Shown piece after piece: positions 37,021-46,313 of a DNA stretch of 64,000 bases (positions within the stretch are counted from its first letter, which is position 1; every line of letters starts with the position of its first letter). The position numbers and the translations under genes are program-made. The stretch comes from Massilia sp. KIM (GTDB taxonomy: Bacteria > Pseudomonadota > Gammaproteobacteria > Burkholderiales > Burkholderiaceae_D), in contig NZ_MVAD01000001.1 of the NCBI RefSeq assembly GCF_002007115.1, positions 1,302,001 to 1,366,000 of the forward strand, in the 5' to 3' direction. The notes beneath the pieces were generated by a model. That model was given only the letters and a program-made list of their open reading frames with translations, was not told the origin of the DNA and made no database searches.

Positions 37021-38370
37021 ATGCAATCACCCCTGGATTTCTTTGCCAAGGCGGCCGGCCTGTCGCCGTCCGCGGCCGCCGCGAACGTGGAGTTCGCGGC
37101 CGGCCACAAGAACATGCTGCAGCTGATCGAGCTGCGCTGGATCGCCGTGATCGGCCAGGTCACGACCATCGCGGCGGCCATGCTGATCTTCGAGATCGCG
37201 CTGCCGCTGGTGCACATGCTGCAGGTGCTGGCCTGCCTGATCGCCTTCAACATCGCCAGCCACCTGCGCTGGCACGAGCGGCGGCCGGTCTCGAACGGCG
37301 AGATGTTCCTGGCCCTGCTGGTGGACGTGGCCAGCCTCACCGTGCTCCTCTACCTCTCGGGCGGCACCACCAATCCCTTCGCCTTCCTCTACCTGCTGCA
37401 GGTGATCATCTCGGCGGTGCTGCTCGAGGTGCTGTGGACCTGGTCGATCGTGGTCATCACCATCCTGTGCATGGCCGGGCTGGCGATGTACGCCCAGCCG
37501 CTCGCGCTGCCCTTCGACCATGCGCGCGGGATCGGCAGCATCTACGTCCAGGGCCTGCTGGTGTGCTTCGCGCTCAACGCGGCCCTGCTGGTGATGTTCA
37601 TCTCGCGCATTTCGGACAACCTGCGCGAGAAGGCCACCCAGCTCGCGGGCCTGCGCCAGCGGGCCGCCGAGGAAGAGCACATCGTGCGCATGGGCCTGCT
37701 GGCCTCGGGCGCCGCCCACGAGCTGGGCACGCCCCTGGCCACGGTCTCGGTGATCCTGGGCGACTGGAAGCGCATGCCGGAGTTCAAGAACAATCCCGAG
37801 CTGCTGGAAGAGATCAACGAGATGCAGACCCAGCTCAAGCGCTGCAAGGCCATCGTCAGCGGCATCCTGCTCTCGGCCGGCGAGGCGCGCGGCGAGTCGG
37901 CGGTGCGCACCACCATCCGGCACTTCCTCGACGGCCTGGTCGAAAAATGGCAGGGCAGCCGTCCGGTGCGCGGCTTCACTTACAATAACGGGATCGAGGT
38001 GGATCTGCCGGTGGCGTCGGACTCGGCGCTCAAGCAGACCATCGACAACCTGCTCGACAACGCGCTGGAAGCCTCGCCCGACTGGGTCGGCCTGGACGCC
38101 CGCATCGAGGATGGCGTGCTGCACCTCACGGTGCTGGATCGCGGCCCCGGCTTCGCGCCCGGCATGCTGGCCCAGATTGGCAAGCCCTACCAGTCGACCA
38201 AGGGCCGGCCCGGCAGTGGGCTGGGCCTGTTCTTGGTGGTGAACGTGGTGCGCAAGCTGGGCGGCACGGTCACGGCGCGCAACCGCGAAGAGGGCGGGGC
38301 CGAGGTGGCGCTCACGCTGCCGCTGTCGGCGATTGAACTGGAAGAGGACAAGATTGACAGCCAAGCCTGA
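37021..38370 (+). CDS. RegB/PrrB-type redox-responsive histidine kinase
   Basis: This 449-residue membrane kinase of the RegB group has six helices, and the quinone-sensing motif GGTTNPFAFLYLLQV lies near residue 114 between helices 3 and 4. The phospho-histidine box is SGAAHELGTPLATVSVI near 230, and the ATPase domain has DNLLDNALEASP, DRGPGF and GSGLGLFLVVN. RegB kinases sense the redox state of the quinone pool and control oxidases. It lies 30 bases after the SURF1 gene in the oxidase operon, which fits that role. Confidence 0.93.
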   Translation: MQSPLDFFAKAAGLSPSAAAANVEFAAGHKNMLQLIELRWIAVIGQVTTIAAAMLIFEIALPLVHMLQVLACLIAFNIASHLRWHERRPVSNGEMFLALLVDVASLTVLLYLSGGTTNPFAFLYLLQVIISAVLLEVLWTWSIVVITILCMAGLAMYAQPLALPFDHARGIGSIYVQGLLVCFALNAALLVMFISRISDNLREKATQLAGLRQRAAEEEHIVRMGLLASGAAHELGTPLATVSVILGDWKRMPEFKNNPELLEEINEMQTQLKRCKAIVSGILLSAGEARGESAVRTTIRHFLDGLVEKWQGSRPVRGFTYNNGIEVDLPVASDSALKQTIDNLLDNALEASPDWVGLDARIEDGVLHLTVLDRGPGFAPGMLAQIGKPYQSTKGRPGSGLGLFLVVNVVRKLGGTVTARNREEGGAEVALTLPLSAIELEEDKIDSQA

Positions 38371-38896
38371 GCCCTTGCTGCTCATCATCGAGGACGACGA
38401 AGCCTTCGCCCGCACCCTGAGCCGCTCCTTCGAGCGCCGTGGCTACCGGGTGCTGGTGGCGAGCGGCTACGAGGAAGCGCAAGCGCTGCTGCAGCAGCAC
38501 ACCCCCGGCTACGCCGTGGTCGACCTCAAGCTCAAGGGGAACACCTCGGGGCTGGCCTGCGTGCAGCTGCTGCACGAGCACGAGCCCGACATGCTGATCG
38601 TGGTCCTGACCGGCTTCGCCAGCATCGCCACCGCCGTCGAGGCGATCAAGCTGGGCGCGGTGCAATACCTGGCCAAGCCCTCCGACGCCGACGACATCGA
38701 GGCCGCCTTCGGCCACGTGGCCGGCAGCACGGACATCGAGGTCACCAACCGCTCGACCTCGATCAAGACCCTGGAATGGGAAAAGATCCACGCGGTGCTG
38801 GCCGAGACCGATTTCAACATCTCCGAGGCCGCGCGCCGCCTGGGCATGCACCGCCGCACCCTGGCGCGCAAGCTCGAAAAACAGCGGGTCAAGTGA
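38354..38896 (+). CDS. RegA/PrrA-type response regulator
   Basis: This 180-residue two-domain regulator has a receiver with the IIEDDE acidic pair, the phospho-Asp in AVVDLKLKG and the Thr/Lys positions (VVLTGFAS, YLAKPSD). A C-terminal Fis-type helix-turn-helix follows (NISEAARRLGMHRRTLARKL), the RegA/ActR layout. The start is probably TTG 38354, with GAGG six bases upstream; another TTG at 38333 is possible. It overlaps the end of the kinase gene and ends in an ATGA overlap with the cytochrome c gene. Confidence 0.92.
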   Translation: MTAKPEPLLLIIEDDEAFARTLSRSFERRGYRVLVASGYEEAQALLQQHTPGYAVVDLKLKGNTSGLACVQLLHEHEPDMLIVVLTGFASIATAVEAIKLGAVQYLAKPSDADDIEAAFGHVAGSTDIEVTNRSTSIKTLEWEKIHAVLAETDFNISEAARRLGMHRRTLARKLEKQRVK

Positions 38897-39282
38897 TGCG
38901 CGGCGTTTGCGCGCTTCTGGGACTGGTGCTGGTGCTGGCCGGCTGTGGCCGGGACCGTGACCGGCCTGTGGACCGGGTCGAATCCGGGCGCAAGGTCTTC
39001 GCGCGCTGCGCCAACTGCCACCAGGTGGGGCCGAACGCCCGCAATATCTTCGGACCCGAACTCAATGGCATCGTGGGCCGCCGCGCCGGCGGGCTGCCCG
39101 GCTATGCCTATTCGCCGGCCCTCAGGCAGGCCGGTTTCGTGTGGGACGAAGCTACACTGGCGGCCTTCCTGCGCGACCCCCAGAAGGTGGTGCCGGGCAA
39201 CTCGATGCGTTTCTGGGGACTGAGCGACGACGAGCAGATCGCCGACCTGCTGGCCTACCTGCGCACCCACCCGGGGTCCTGA
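38896..39282 (+). CDS. Membrane-anchored single-haem cytochrome c
   Basis: This 128-residue lipoprotein has a lipobox (VLVLAGC) followed by a class I cytochrome c with the haem-binding CANCH and a distal Met in PGNSMRFWGL. It would carry electrons at the periplasmic face of the inner membrane. Sequence resembles cytochromes that serve oxidases. Its ATG overlaps the regulator's TGA, so it is the last gene of the cyo-redox operon. A cytochrome c in a quinol oxidase operon is unexpected. Confidence 0.9.
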   Translation: MRGVCALLGLVLVLAGCGRDRDRPVDRVESGRKVFARCANCHQVGPNARNIFGPELNGIVGRRAGGLPGYAYSPALRQAGFVWDEATLAAFLRDPQKVVPGNSMRFWGLSDDEQIADLLAYLRTHPGS

Positions 39283-39340
39283 GCCGAACCGCCCCGGCGC
39301 ATGCCGATGTTTGCGCCACCCACAGCGCATTCGCCACTCT

Positions 39341-39364
39341 CCGATATCGGTTCGGATATCGATC
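39341..39364. promoter_or_regulatory. GATATCG repeats upstream of the GH3 gene
   Basis: CCGATATCGG is a perfect palindrome (39341-39350) followed by TTCG and then GATATCGATC, repeating the GATATCG core five bases later. It sits about 200 bases before the GH3 gene in a 280-bp noncoding gap. It could be an operator, perhaps for a LacI-type or other sugar regulator; the owner is unknown. Confidence 0.35.
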
Positions 39365-39562
39365 CCGTGTAAAAAGTCATTGCTCTCATATCCGTTCGCG
39401 CATTGCTTTTCAACTACCATTGGAAGCCTTGGCGATGCGGCCGACCGTGCGGCGCCCGTCGGAAGGGCGCATGGTAACGCAACCATCGACGCGACCATCC
39501 AAGGCGCCGCCGATGGTCGATGTCCGTGTCATTGATGCGATCCCATCTTCGACAGGTAGATC

Positions 39563-42223
39563 ATGCAAAACAAAAAGACCGGGCCCACCGGGTCTGCAGG
39601 AGACAAACCACAGCGCGCCGGCCTGAAGGTCCTGGCCTGGGCGCTCTTCCTCGTGGCGGCGCCCGCCGCCGTGCAGGCAGCCGATGTGCTGGCCGAGGCC
39701 GACGCGCGGGCGCGCGCGCTGGTAGGGCGGATGAACATGGACGAGAAGATCGGCCAGCTCGTCAACGTCGCGCCGGCCGTGCCGCGCCTGGGCATCCCGG
39801 CCTATAACTGGTGGACCGAGTCCCTGCATGGGGCGATGGGCCCGGTGCGGACCACGAACTTCCCCGAACCCATCGGCCTGGCGGCCAGCTTCGACGCGCC
39901 CCTCATGCACCAGGTGGCAGCCGCGATCAGCGTCGAGGTCCGCGCGCTGCACACGCTCGGACGCCAGACCGGGCGCCTGGGGCGCATCGGCACCGGCCTG
40001 AATACCTGGTCGCCGAACATCAACATCTTCCGCGATCCACGCTGGGGGCGCGGCCAGGAAACCTATGGCGAGGACCCGCACCTGACGGCGGTGCTGGGCG
40101 TGGCTTTCGTGCAGGGCATGCAGGGGCCGAACCCGGACCTGCCGCAGGTGGTCGCCACGCCCAAGCACTTCGCGGTGCACAGCGGCCCCGAGTCGACCCG
40201 TCACTCGGCCAACGTGGACGTGTCGAAGCACGACCTCGAAGACACCTACCTGCCGGCCTTCCGCGCCGCCATGGTCGAGGGCAAGGCCGGCTCCATCATG
40301 TGCGCCTACAACCGCGTCAACGGGCAGCCGGCCTGCGGCAGCGAGATGCTGCTCAAGCATTACCTGCGTGGCGCCTGGGGCTTCAAGGGCTATGTGGTGT
40401 CCGACTGCGATGCGGTGACCGACATCTCCGAGCACCACAAGTACGCGCCCGATCCCGCTTCGGCGGTCGCCGTGGCCCTCAAGGCCGGCACCGACAACGA
40501 ATGCAGCACCAAGACCCTGGGCGAGCCCCAGGACCTGGGCGCGCGCTACCGCGAGGCCCTGCAGCGCGGCCTGATCGGCCCCGAGGACATCGACCGCGCC
40601 CTGGTGCGCCTGTTCTCGGCGCGCTACCGCAACGGCGACCTGGCCGGCCTGCCGGGCCGCGACGGCAAGCCGGTGCCGGTCAGCGCCATCAACACGCCGG
40701 CCCACCAGGCCCTGGCCCTGGAGGCGGCGACCAAGAGCATGGTGCTGCTCAAGAACGATGGCGTGCTGCCCCTCAAGCCCGGCCTGAAGCTGGCCGTGAT
40801 CGGCCCGCTGGCCGACGCCACCCGCGTCCTGCGCGGCAACTATTCCTCGACCCTGTCGGCGCCGCCGGTGTCGGTGGTCGAGGGCCTGCGCCGCGTCCTG
40901 CCGCAGGCGAACATCAAGCTGGTGCACGGCGCGGCCTCGATCACCGACGGCGACCCGGTCCCGGCGGCGGCCCTGCGCAGCCCGGACGGCAAGCCCGGCC
41001 TGCGCGCCGAGTACTTCAAGCGCAAGGACGGCAAGTTCGACGCGAAGCCGACCGTCACCCGCGTCGAGCCCGGCCTGGAATCGCATGCCCTCGAATTCAA
41101 GCAGCTCACGGACCAGCACAAGGTGGTCTGGACCGGCTACCTGGTGCCGCCCGAGAGCGGCGCCTACCGTCTCGGCGTCACCGGCGTGAAGGGCGAGCTG
41201 ACGGTGGACGGCAAGCCCGCGCTCCAGGCGAGCGCGTACTCGAAATGGGCGGAACCTTTGCAGCTGGTCGACGTCCGGCTCGAGAAAGGGCGGCGCTACC
41301 CGCTGCGCTTCCATGTCGAGACCGGCGGAACCGGCGTCCCGGGCCTGTTCTGGAAGCGGATCGCGACCGACGCCGAGGCCGAGTTCCAGGCGGGCACCCG
41401 CGACGCCGATGCGATCGTGGCCGTGGTCGGCCTGACCTCCGACCTGGAAGGCGAGGAGATGACCGTGAACGCCGAAGGCTTCTCGGGCGGCGACAAGACC
41501 TCGCTCGACCTGCCGGCGGACCAGCGCCGCCTGCTGGAACGCGCCAAGGCCCTCGGCAAGCCCCTGATCGTGGTCCTGATGAACGGCAGCGCGATCGACC
41601 TGTCGTGGGCGAAGGACAACGCGGCGGCGATCCTGGAAGCCTGGTATCCCGGCCAGTCCGGCGGCCTGGCGGTGGCCAATGTCTTGACCGGCAAGTCCGA
41701 TCCGGGCGGGCGCCTGCCGCTGACCTTCTACCGCGGCCTGGCCGACCTGCCGCGCTTCGACGACTATTCGATGAAGGGACGCACCTACCGCTACTACGCC
41801 GGCGCCCCCGTCTATCCCTTCGGCGCGGGCCTGAGCTACACGCGCTTCGAGTACGCGCCGCTGCGCGTCGAGCCGGTCGGCGGCGCGCCGGAGAACGGCG
41901 TGCTGGTCACCACCGAGATCGCCAACACGGGCGGGCGCGACGGCGAGGAGATCGCCCAGCTCTACCTGACGCCACCACGCTTCGAGGGCGCGCCGCGCCT
42001 CGCGCTGCGCGGCTTCCAGCGCGTGTCCCTGAAAGCCGGCGAACGCCGCCAGCTCAGCTTCCGCCTGAGCCCGCGCGACCTGAGCTTCGTCAGCCAGGAC
42101 GGCGTGCGGCAACTGATGCCCGGACAGTACCAGATCAGCGTCGGATCGGGCCAGCCGGGGACCGGGGTCGCAGGGCAGCGGTCGACACTGACGCTGACCC
42201 GCAGCCTGCCCATGGCGCAGTAA
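39563..42223 (+). CDS. Glycoside hydrolase family 3 with inserted PA14 domain
   Basis: This 886-residue secreted glycosidase has a signal segment ending AAPAAVQAAD and a GH3 N domain (45-370) with the nucleophile in VVSDCDAVTD near residue 282. The GH3 C domain starts around LEAATKSMVLLKN and is interrupted by a PA14 carbohydrate-binding insert at about 470-600 (GLRAEYFKRKDGKF, WTGYLVPPESGAYRLGV). A fibronectin-like end closes it (770-880). The SDCDAV type resembles beta-xylosidases and beta-glucosidases acting on plant oligosaccharides. The next gene encodes a secreted hydrolase. Confidence 0.92.
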   Translation: MQNKKTGPTGSAGDKPQRAGLKVLAWALFLVAAPAAVQAADVLAEADARARALVGRMNMDEKIGQLVNVAPAVPRLGIPAYNWWTESLHGAMGPVRTTNFPEPIGLAASFDAPLMHQVAAAISVEVRALHTLGRQTGRLGRIGTGLNTWSPNINIFRDPRWGRGQETYGEDPHLTAVLGVAFVQGMQGPNPDLPQVVATPKHFAVHSGPESTRHSANVDVSKHDLEDTYLPAFRAAMVEGKAGSIMCAYNRVNGQPACGSEMLLKHYLRGAWGFKGYVVSDCDAVTDISEHHKYAPDPASAVAVALKAGTDNECSTKTLGEPQDLGARYREALQRGLIGPEDIDRALVRLFSARYRNGDLAGLPGRDGKPVPVSAINTPAHQALALEAATKSMVLLKNDGVLPLKPGLKLAVIGPLADATRVLRGNYSSTLSAPPVSVVEGLRRVLPQANIKLVHGAASITDGDPVPAAALRSPDGKPGLRAEYFKRKDGKFDAKPTVTRVEPGLESHALEFKQLTDQHKVVWTGYLVPPESGAYRLGVTGVKGELTVDGKPALQASAYSKWAEPLQLVDVRLEKGRRYPLRFHVETGGTGVPGLFWKRIATDAEAEFQAGTRDADAIVAVVGLTSDLEGEEMTVNAEGFSGGDKTSLDLPADQRRLLERAKALGKPLIVVLMNGSAIDLSWAKDNAAAILEAWYPGQSGGLAVANVLTGKSDPGGRLPLTFYRGLADLPRFDDYSMKGRTYRYYAGAPVYPFGAGLSYTRFEYAPLRVEPVGGAPENGVLVTTEIANTGGRDGEEIAQLYLTPPRFEGAPRLALRGFQRVSLKAGERRQLSFRLSPRDLSFVSQDGVRQLMPGQYQISVGSGQPGTGVAGQRSTLTLTRSLPMAQ

Positions 42224-42259
42224 GTTGCATCCACATCACACAAAGCAAAAGGAGACACG

Positions 42260-43228
42260 ATGAGCATCCGCACGGAGACAGGCAGGGGATGGGGCAGGCT
42301 GCTGGGCAGGAGCCTGGCCGCCGGCGCGGTGGCCGCGGCGCTTGGGCTGGCGGCGCCCGCGATGGCGCAGAACGACAAGATGACGCCGATCGCGACCCCG
42401 GCGCAGCCGAACGCGATCGTGCTCGGCACCGGGCCGCTGCCGGGAGCGAGCGTGCAGGAAAGCTGGCACAGCCAGTACGGTAGCGTATTCGCCCGCAACG
42501 TCACGGTCGCCACCCTGACGCCTTTCCTGCCCGACCCGGCGAAGGCGACCGGCGCCGCCGTGATCGTCGCCCCGGGCGGCGGATTCCGTACCCTGTCGAT
42601 GGACAACGAGGGCTGGGGCCTGGCCAAGGCGCTGAACGACAAGGGCGTGGCGGCCTTCGTGCTGAAGTACCGGCTGAACCAGACGCCGGCGGACCTGGAC
42701 GCATTCGCCGAATCGATGGCGCGCATGTTCGCCGACGTCGCGCGCGCCAGGCGCCCGCCGGACCAGGACCCGGCCGTCACCCTGGCGCCCCAGATCGCCG
42801 ACGCGCGCGCGGCCTTCGCGCTGGTGCGTTCGCGCGCCAAGGAATGGCGGGTCGATCCCGGCCGCGTCGGGATGATCGGCTTTTCGGCCGGCGCGATGCT
42901 GACCATGGCCACCGCGCTGCATGGCCAGGACGCCAAGCCCGCCTTCATCGGCAACATCTATGGCCCGCTGGGCGCGATGAAGCCGCCGGCCGACGCGCCG
43001 CCGCTGTTCGTCGCGCTGGCGGCGGACGATCCCCTGTTCGGCAATACCGGCTATGGCCTCATCGACAGCTGGCGCACGGCCGGTCGGCCGGTGGAATTCC
43101 ACCTGTTCGAGAAGGGCGGTCACGGCTTCGGCATGTACCCCAAGAGGACCACCAGCACCGGCTGGTACGACAGCTTCGCGCGCTGGCTCGACATGCACGG
43201 CTACCTGAAGGCCGCGAAGGCCCAGTAG
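42260..43228 (+). CDS. Secreted alpha/beta hydrolase, possible xylan esterase
   Basis: This 322-residue enzyme has a signal peptide (about 1-36, ending GLAAPAMAQ) and an alpha/beta hydrolase fold. The oxyanion region is VIVAPGGGF, the nucleophile elbow GFSAGAMLTM, the acid in LAADDPLFG and the histidine in EKGGHGFGM. It belongs to the group annotated as acetylxylan esterase or xylanase-linked hydrolase. It starts 37 bases after the GH3 gene with AAGGAG, so the pair probably debranches and trims a plant polysaccharide. Confidence 0.85.
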   Translation: MSIRTETGRGWGRLLGRSLAAGAVAAALGLAAPAMAQNDKMTPIATPAQPNAIVLGTGPLPGASVQESWHSQYGSVFARNVTVATLTPFLPDPAKATGAAVIVAPGGGFRTLSMDNEGWGLAKALNDKGVAAFVLKYRLNQTPADLDAFAESMARMFADVARARRPPDQDPAVTLAPQIADARAAFALVRSRAKEWRVDPGRVGMIGFSAGAMLTMATALHGQDAKPAFIGNIYGPLGAMKPPADAPPLFVALAADDPLFGNTGYGLIDSWRTAGRPVEFHLFEKGGHGFGMYPKRTTSTGWYDSFARWLDMHGYLKAAKAQ

Positions 43229-43258
43229 GGCGGCCGATGCCGGGTGACGGGCCACGCG

Positions 43259-44020
43259 TCACAGGCTGCTCTTGCTGAGGGAGAAGGCGGCCAGGAAGCC
43301 GAGGACCGTGATGAGGCCCGCGAAGTCGTGGGTCTCCTCGAAGGCTTCCGGAATCATGGTATCGACCAGCATGGCGAGCACCGCGCCGGCCGCCGTCGCC
43401 GTGGTGGCGGCGACGATTTCGGGCGAAGCCGCGCTGAACAGCGCATAGCCGCTCAGCGCGGCGAGGCCGGAGGCGAGGGCGATCCCGCCCCAGATCCCGA
43501 AGACGTAGCGCGCCGGACGCCCGGCGCGTTTCATGCCCGCCGCGCTCGACAAGCCTTCCGGCAGGTTGGACAGGAAGAGGGCCGCCACCACGGCCGTGCT
43601 CACGCCATTGCCGCCCAGGAGCGAGAGTCCGAGCACGATCGACTCCGGAATGCCGTCCAGCAGGGCGCCGATGGCGATCGCCATCCCGCTGCCGCCGCGT
43701 TCGGCCTCGGTCGGCTGGTGCGGGCCGGAGCGCTTGCGGTGGCGCGCGCCGTAGCGGGCGAGCAGGGCGTTGGCCACGGTGTAGGCAAGGGCGCCGCCCA
43801 GGAAGCCGACCGCGCAGGAAAGCAGACCGTCGGTTTCATAGGCCTCGTCCATCAGCTCGAAGGATAGGGCCGAGATCAGCACCCCGCTGCCGAAGGCCAT
43901 GATGGCCGCGTTCAGTCGTTGCGGGACCGCGAAGCGGTAGCCCGCGAAGGCGCCGAGCAGCAGGGCGCCGCCCGCCACCAAGCCCCAGAAACCCGCCTCC
44001 AGCCAACCCGGCACATCCAT
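43259..44020 (-). CDS. ZIP-family metal transporter
   Basis: This 253-residue membrane protein has about eight helices. The metal-binding elements are IGALLDGIPESIVLGLSL and FLSNLPEGLSSAAGM, the two ZIP signature helices, followed by MIPEAFEE near the C end. A His-containing cytoplasmic loop (RHRKRSGPHQP) lies between helices 3 and 4. The imported metal cannot be told. The ATG at 44020 follows AAGGAGA. It is divergent from the GNAT gene. Confidence 0.88.
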   Translation of the reverse strand: MDVPGWLEAGFWGLVAGGALLLGAFAGYRFAVPQRLNAAIMAFGSGVLISALSFELMDEAYETDGLLSCAVGFLGGALAYTVANALLARYGARHRKRSGPHQPTEAERGGSGMAIAIGALLDGIPESIVLGLSLLGGNGVSTAVVAALFLSNLPEGLSSAAGMKRAGRPARYVFGIWGGIALASGLAALSGYALFSAASPEIVAATTATAAGAVLAMLVDTMIPEAFEETHDFAGLITVLGFLAAFSLSKSSL

Positions 44021-44165
44021 CTCGTCTCCTTGCCCGCGATGGGGCGATGATAGCCCATGCCCGCGCGTCGATCCGTACGGCTGGGGCGCCCGGCAACAGG
44101 ACAGCCATTCCCATGCACGCCGCCCTCGGGCACAATTGCGGTATTCGCATATTCGTGGAGTTCAC

Positions 44166-44600
44166 ATGGCGTTGATCCGCCCCTCGCAACCGGCGGACGT
44201 GCCGGTCCTGACCGACATCTGGCGGCGCAGCGTGCGCGCCACCCACGATTTCCTGTCGGAGCAGGACTTCCTCGACATCGAACGCATGGTCGCCGAGCAG
44301 TACCTGCCGCATGCGCCCCTGTGGGTGATCGCGCCGGAGGGCGTGCCGGCCGGCTTCATGGGCATGAGCGGCTCCCACGTCGATTCGCTGTTCATCGATC
44401 CGGCGCGCCGCGCCCAGGGCCTGGGCCGCGCCATGCTCGAGCACGCCGCCCGCATCGCCGGCAAGCTGAGCGTGGACGTGAACGAGCAGAACGCCCAGGC
44501 GATCGGCTTTTACGAACGCATGGGTTTCCGCCGCACCGGCCGCTCTCCGACCGACGATGCAGGCCGTCCCTATCCCTTGCTGCACATGCGCCAGGACTGA
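44166..44600 (+). CDS. GNAT-family acetyltransferase
   Basis: This 144-residue GCN5-type acetyltransferase uses acetyl-CoA. The pyrophosphate-binding loop is RRAQGLGRAMLEHA and the family C-terminal block is EQNAQAIGFYERMGFRRTGRS. Its overall form resembles E. coli YjaB-like proteins, which may detoxify or modify a small amine; the substrate is unknown. The ATG at 44166 follows GGAG. Confidence 0.88.
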   Translation: MALIRPSQPADVPVLTDIWRRSVRATHDFLSEQDFLDIERMVAEQYLPHAPLWVIAPEGVPAGFMGMSGSHVDSLFIDPARRAQGLGRAMLEHAARIAGKLSVDVNEQNAQAIGFYERMGFRRTGRSPTDDAGRPYPLLHMRQD

Positions 44601-44612
44601 GGCGCCTATCCC

Positions 44613-46031
44613 ATGAACCACTTCTTTCATGCGCGCCCGCTAGCGGCGCTGTCCGCCGCCGCCGCGATCCTGCTCGCCGGCTGCGCCCATCAAACCGGCG
44701 CGCAGGCGCCCGCCGATGAACCGGCCTATGTCGTCCTGGGCGAGAACGGCGCCGCCACCGCACGCCTGGTGACCCGCGCGCAGACCTGCCCGGAGATCCT
44801 GGTCGACGGCCGCGCGGCCCCGATGGCGGTGCGCGTGCCCTATGGTCCCATCCCGCTGCGGCCGAATGCGCCGGCATCCCTGCGCGCCGCGCCTTCCTCC
44901 AGCGTGCTGACCTGCGAGCAGGTCCTGCCGCAGGGGACGCGCAGCGCCTCGGTGCGCGGCCAGGCCCTGGCCCTGCCGCAGGCCGCCGCGCGCCGCATCG
45001 TGGTCCTGGGTGACACCGGCTGCCGCCTCAAGAAGGGCACCTGGCAGGACTGCAATGATCCCGATGCCTATCCCTTCGCCCAGGTGGCCGCGGCCGCCGC
45101 GGCCTGGAAACCCGAGCTGGTGGTGCACGTGGGCGACTACCACTACCGCGAGGATCCCTGCCCGCAGGACCGGCCCGGCTGCGCCGGCAGCCCCTGGGGC
45201 TATGGCTGGGACACCTGGCGCGCCGACTTCTTCGCGCCCGGCGCCAGCCTGCTGCGCGCCGCGCCCTGGGTCATGACGCGCGGGAACCATGAATCCTGCG
45301 CGCGATCGGGCCAGGCCTACTGGCGCTACCTCGACCCGCGCCCCTACCAGCCCGGGCGCGACTGCGACCTGCCGCAGGACGATGCGCGCGGCGACCATGG
45401 CGATCCCTATGCCGTCCCGCTGGGGGAGGGCGCCCAGCTGATCGTGTTCGACACCTCGAACACCAACTGGCGCGGCCTGCCGGAGCGCGATCCGCGGCGG
45501 GCGCGCTACCGCGACACCTGGCGCAAGATCGCCGAACTCGCCAGGGGCGCGCGCTACAACATCGGGGTCGACCACCATCCGCTGTTCGCCTTCGGCGCCA
45601 ACCAGGACCCGAAGACCGGCGCCATCACCCTGTTCGGCGGGGACAAGGGCCTGCTCGACGCCTTCGGCGACATGGACCCCGGCTACCTGCCGCACTCGAT
45701 CAGCATGCTGCTCTCCGGGCACGTGCACCTGTGGGAACAGGTCAGCTTCGCCAGCCGCCATCCGACCCAGCTGGTGAGCGGCTTTTCCGGCACCGCCGAG
45801 GATACGGTGCCGCTGCCGGCTGCGATCCCGCCCGGCACCGAGCCGGCCCCGGGCGCGGTGGTCGAGCATTTCAGCTCCTGGGTCGATGGCTTCGGCTTCA
45901 TGACACTGGAGCGCACCGGCCCGCAGACCTGGGAAGTGGGGGTGTGGGACCGCGACGGCAAGCAGCGCAACCGCTGCCGGGTCGAGGGCAGCAAGTCGCG
46001 CTGCGAGCTGCCCCAGGTGCTGGGCAAATGA
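44613..46031 (+). CDS. Secreted lipoprotein metallophosphoesterase
   Basis: This 472-residue calcineurin-fold phosphoesterase is exported as a lipoprotein (AAAILLAGC). The metal motifs occur in order: LGDTGCR, VGDYHYRE, TRGNHESC, VDHHP and SGHVHLWE. The Fe/Zn or Mn binuclear site and the DYHYRE segment resemble purple acid phosphatase-like proteins. Likely role is release of phosphate from organic phosphate outside the inner membrane. The start is 12 bases after the GNAT gene. Confidence 0.87.
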   Translation: MNHFFHARPLAALSAAAAILLAGCAHQTGAQAPADEPAYVVLGENGAATARLVTRAQTCPEILVDGRAAPMAVRVPYGPIPLRPNAPASLRAAPSSSVLTCEQVLPQGTRSASVRGQALALPQAAARRIVVLGDTGCRLKKGTWQDCNDPDAYPFAQVAAAAAAWKPELVVHVGDYHYREDPCPQDRPGCAGSPWGYGWDTWRADFFAPGASLLRAAPWVMTRGNHESCARSGQAYWRYLDPRPYQPGRDCDLPQDDARGDHGDPYAVPLGEGAQLIVFDTSNTNWRGLPERDPRRARYRDTWRKIAELARGARYNIGVDHHPLFAFGANQDPKTGAITLFGGDKGLLDAFGDMDPGYLPHSISMLLSGHVHLWEQVSFASRHPTQLVSGFSGTAEDTVPLPAAIPPGTEPAPGAVVEHFSSWVDGFGFMTLERTGPQTWEVGVWDRDGKQRNRCRVEGSKSRCELPQVLGK

Positions 46032-46109
46032 GCGGGAATGTGATCTCCGAGTAAATACATTGGCACAAATAAGGTTGCCATGAAATCATTTCCTGTGGCA
46101 ATATAGCCG

Positions 46110-46207
46110 AGTGTCGGGGCGCCCAGCAGCGCGCGCCGACGGGTAGATCGCCCCCCCGAGAGGGGCCTGGTTTGCCGACATTCCCGCTTCCGGCCTATGC
46201 CCGGAAG
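46110..46207 (+). promoter_or_regulatory. Structured leader before the 46.3-49.8 kb operon
   Basis: The 282-bp noncoding gap contains at least two strong hairpins: GTCGGGGCGC with GCGCGCCGAC (about 46112-46139, one mismatch) and CTTCCGG (46187-46193) with CCGGAAG (46201-46207). The second ends about 100 bases before the next start. No known riboswitch core is evident to me. Confidence 0.35.
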
Positions 46208-46313
46208 TATCGACGGTGCCGCGGCCGCGCCGTGGCTGGCGCAGACTTGCGCCTGCCGGACCACCGCGCGAGCTGGCCTTCATGCGCCGCCCGCGCGACC
46301 CACCGGAGGGACC

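Noticed and set aside
39410..42112. 900-codon open frame antisense to the GH3 gene
   Set aside because: It is rich in Ala, Gly, Arg, His and Val with no motif, while the opposite strand encodes a clear GH3 enzyme. High GC makes long antisense frames common here.
46032..46313. Leader hairpins considered as a c-di-GMP riboswitch
   Set aside because: The conserved GEMM core and tetraloop-receptor pattern are not visible; only generic hairpins are seen.
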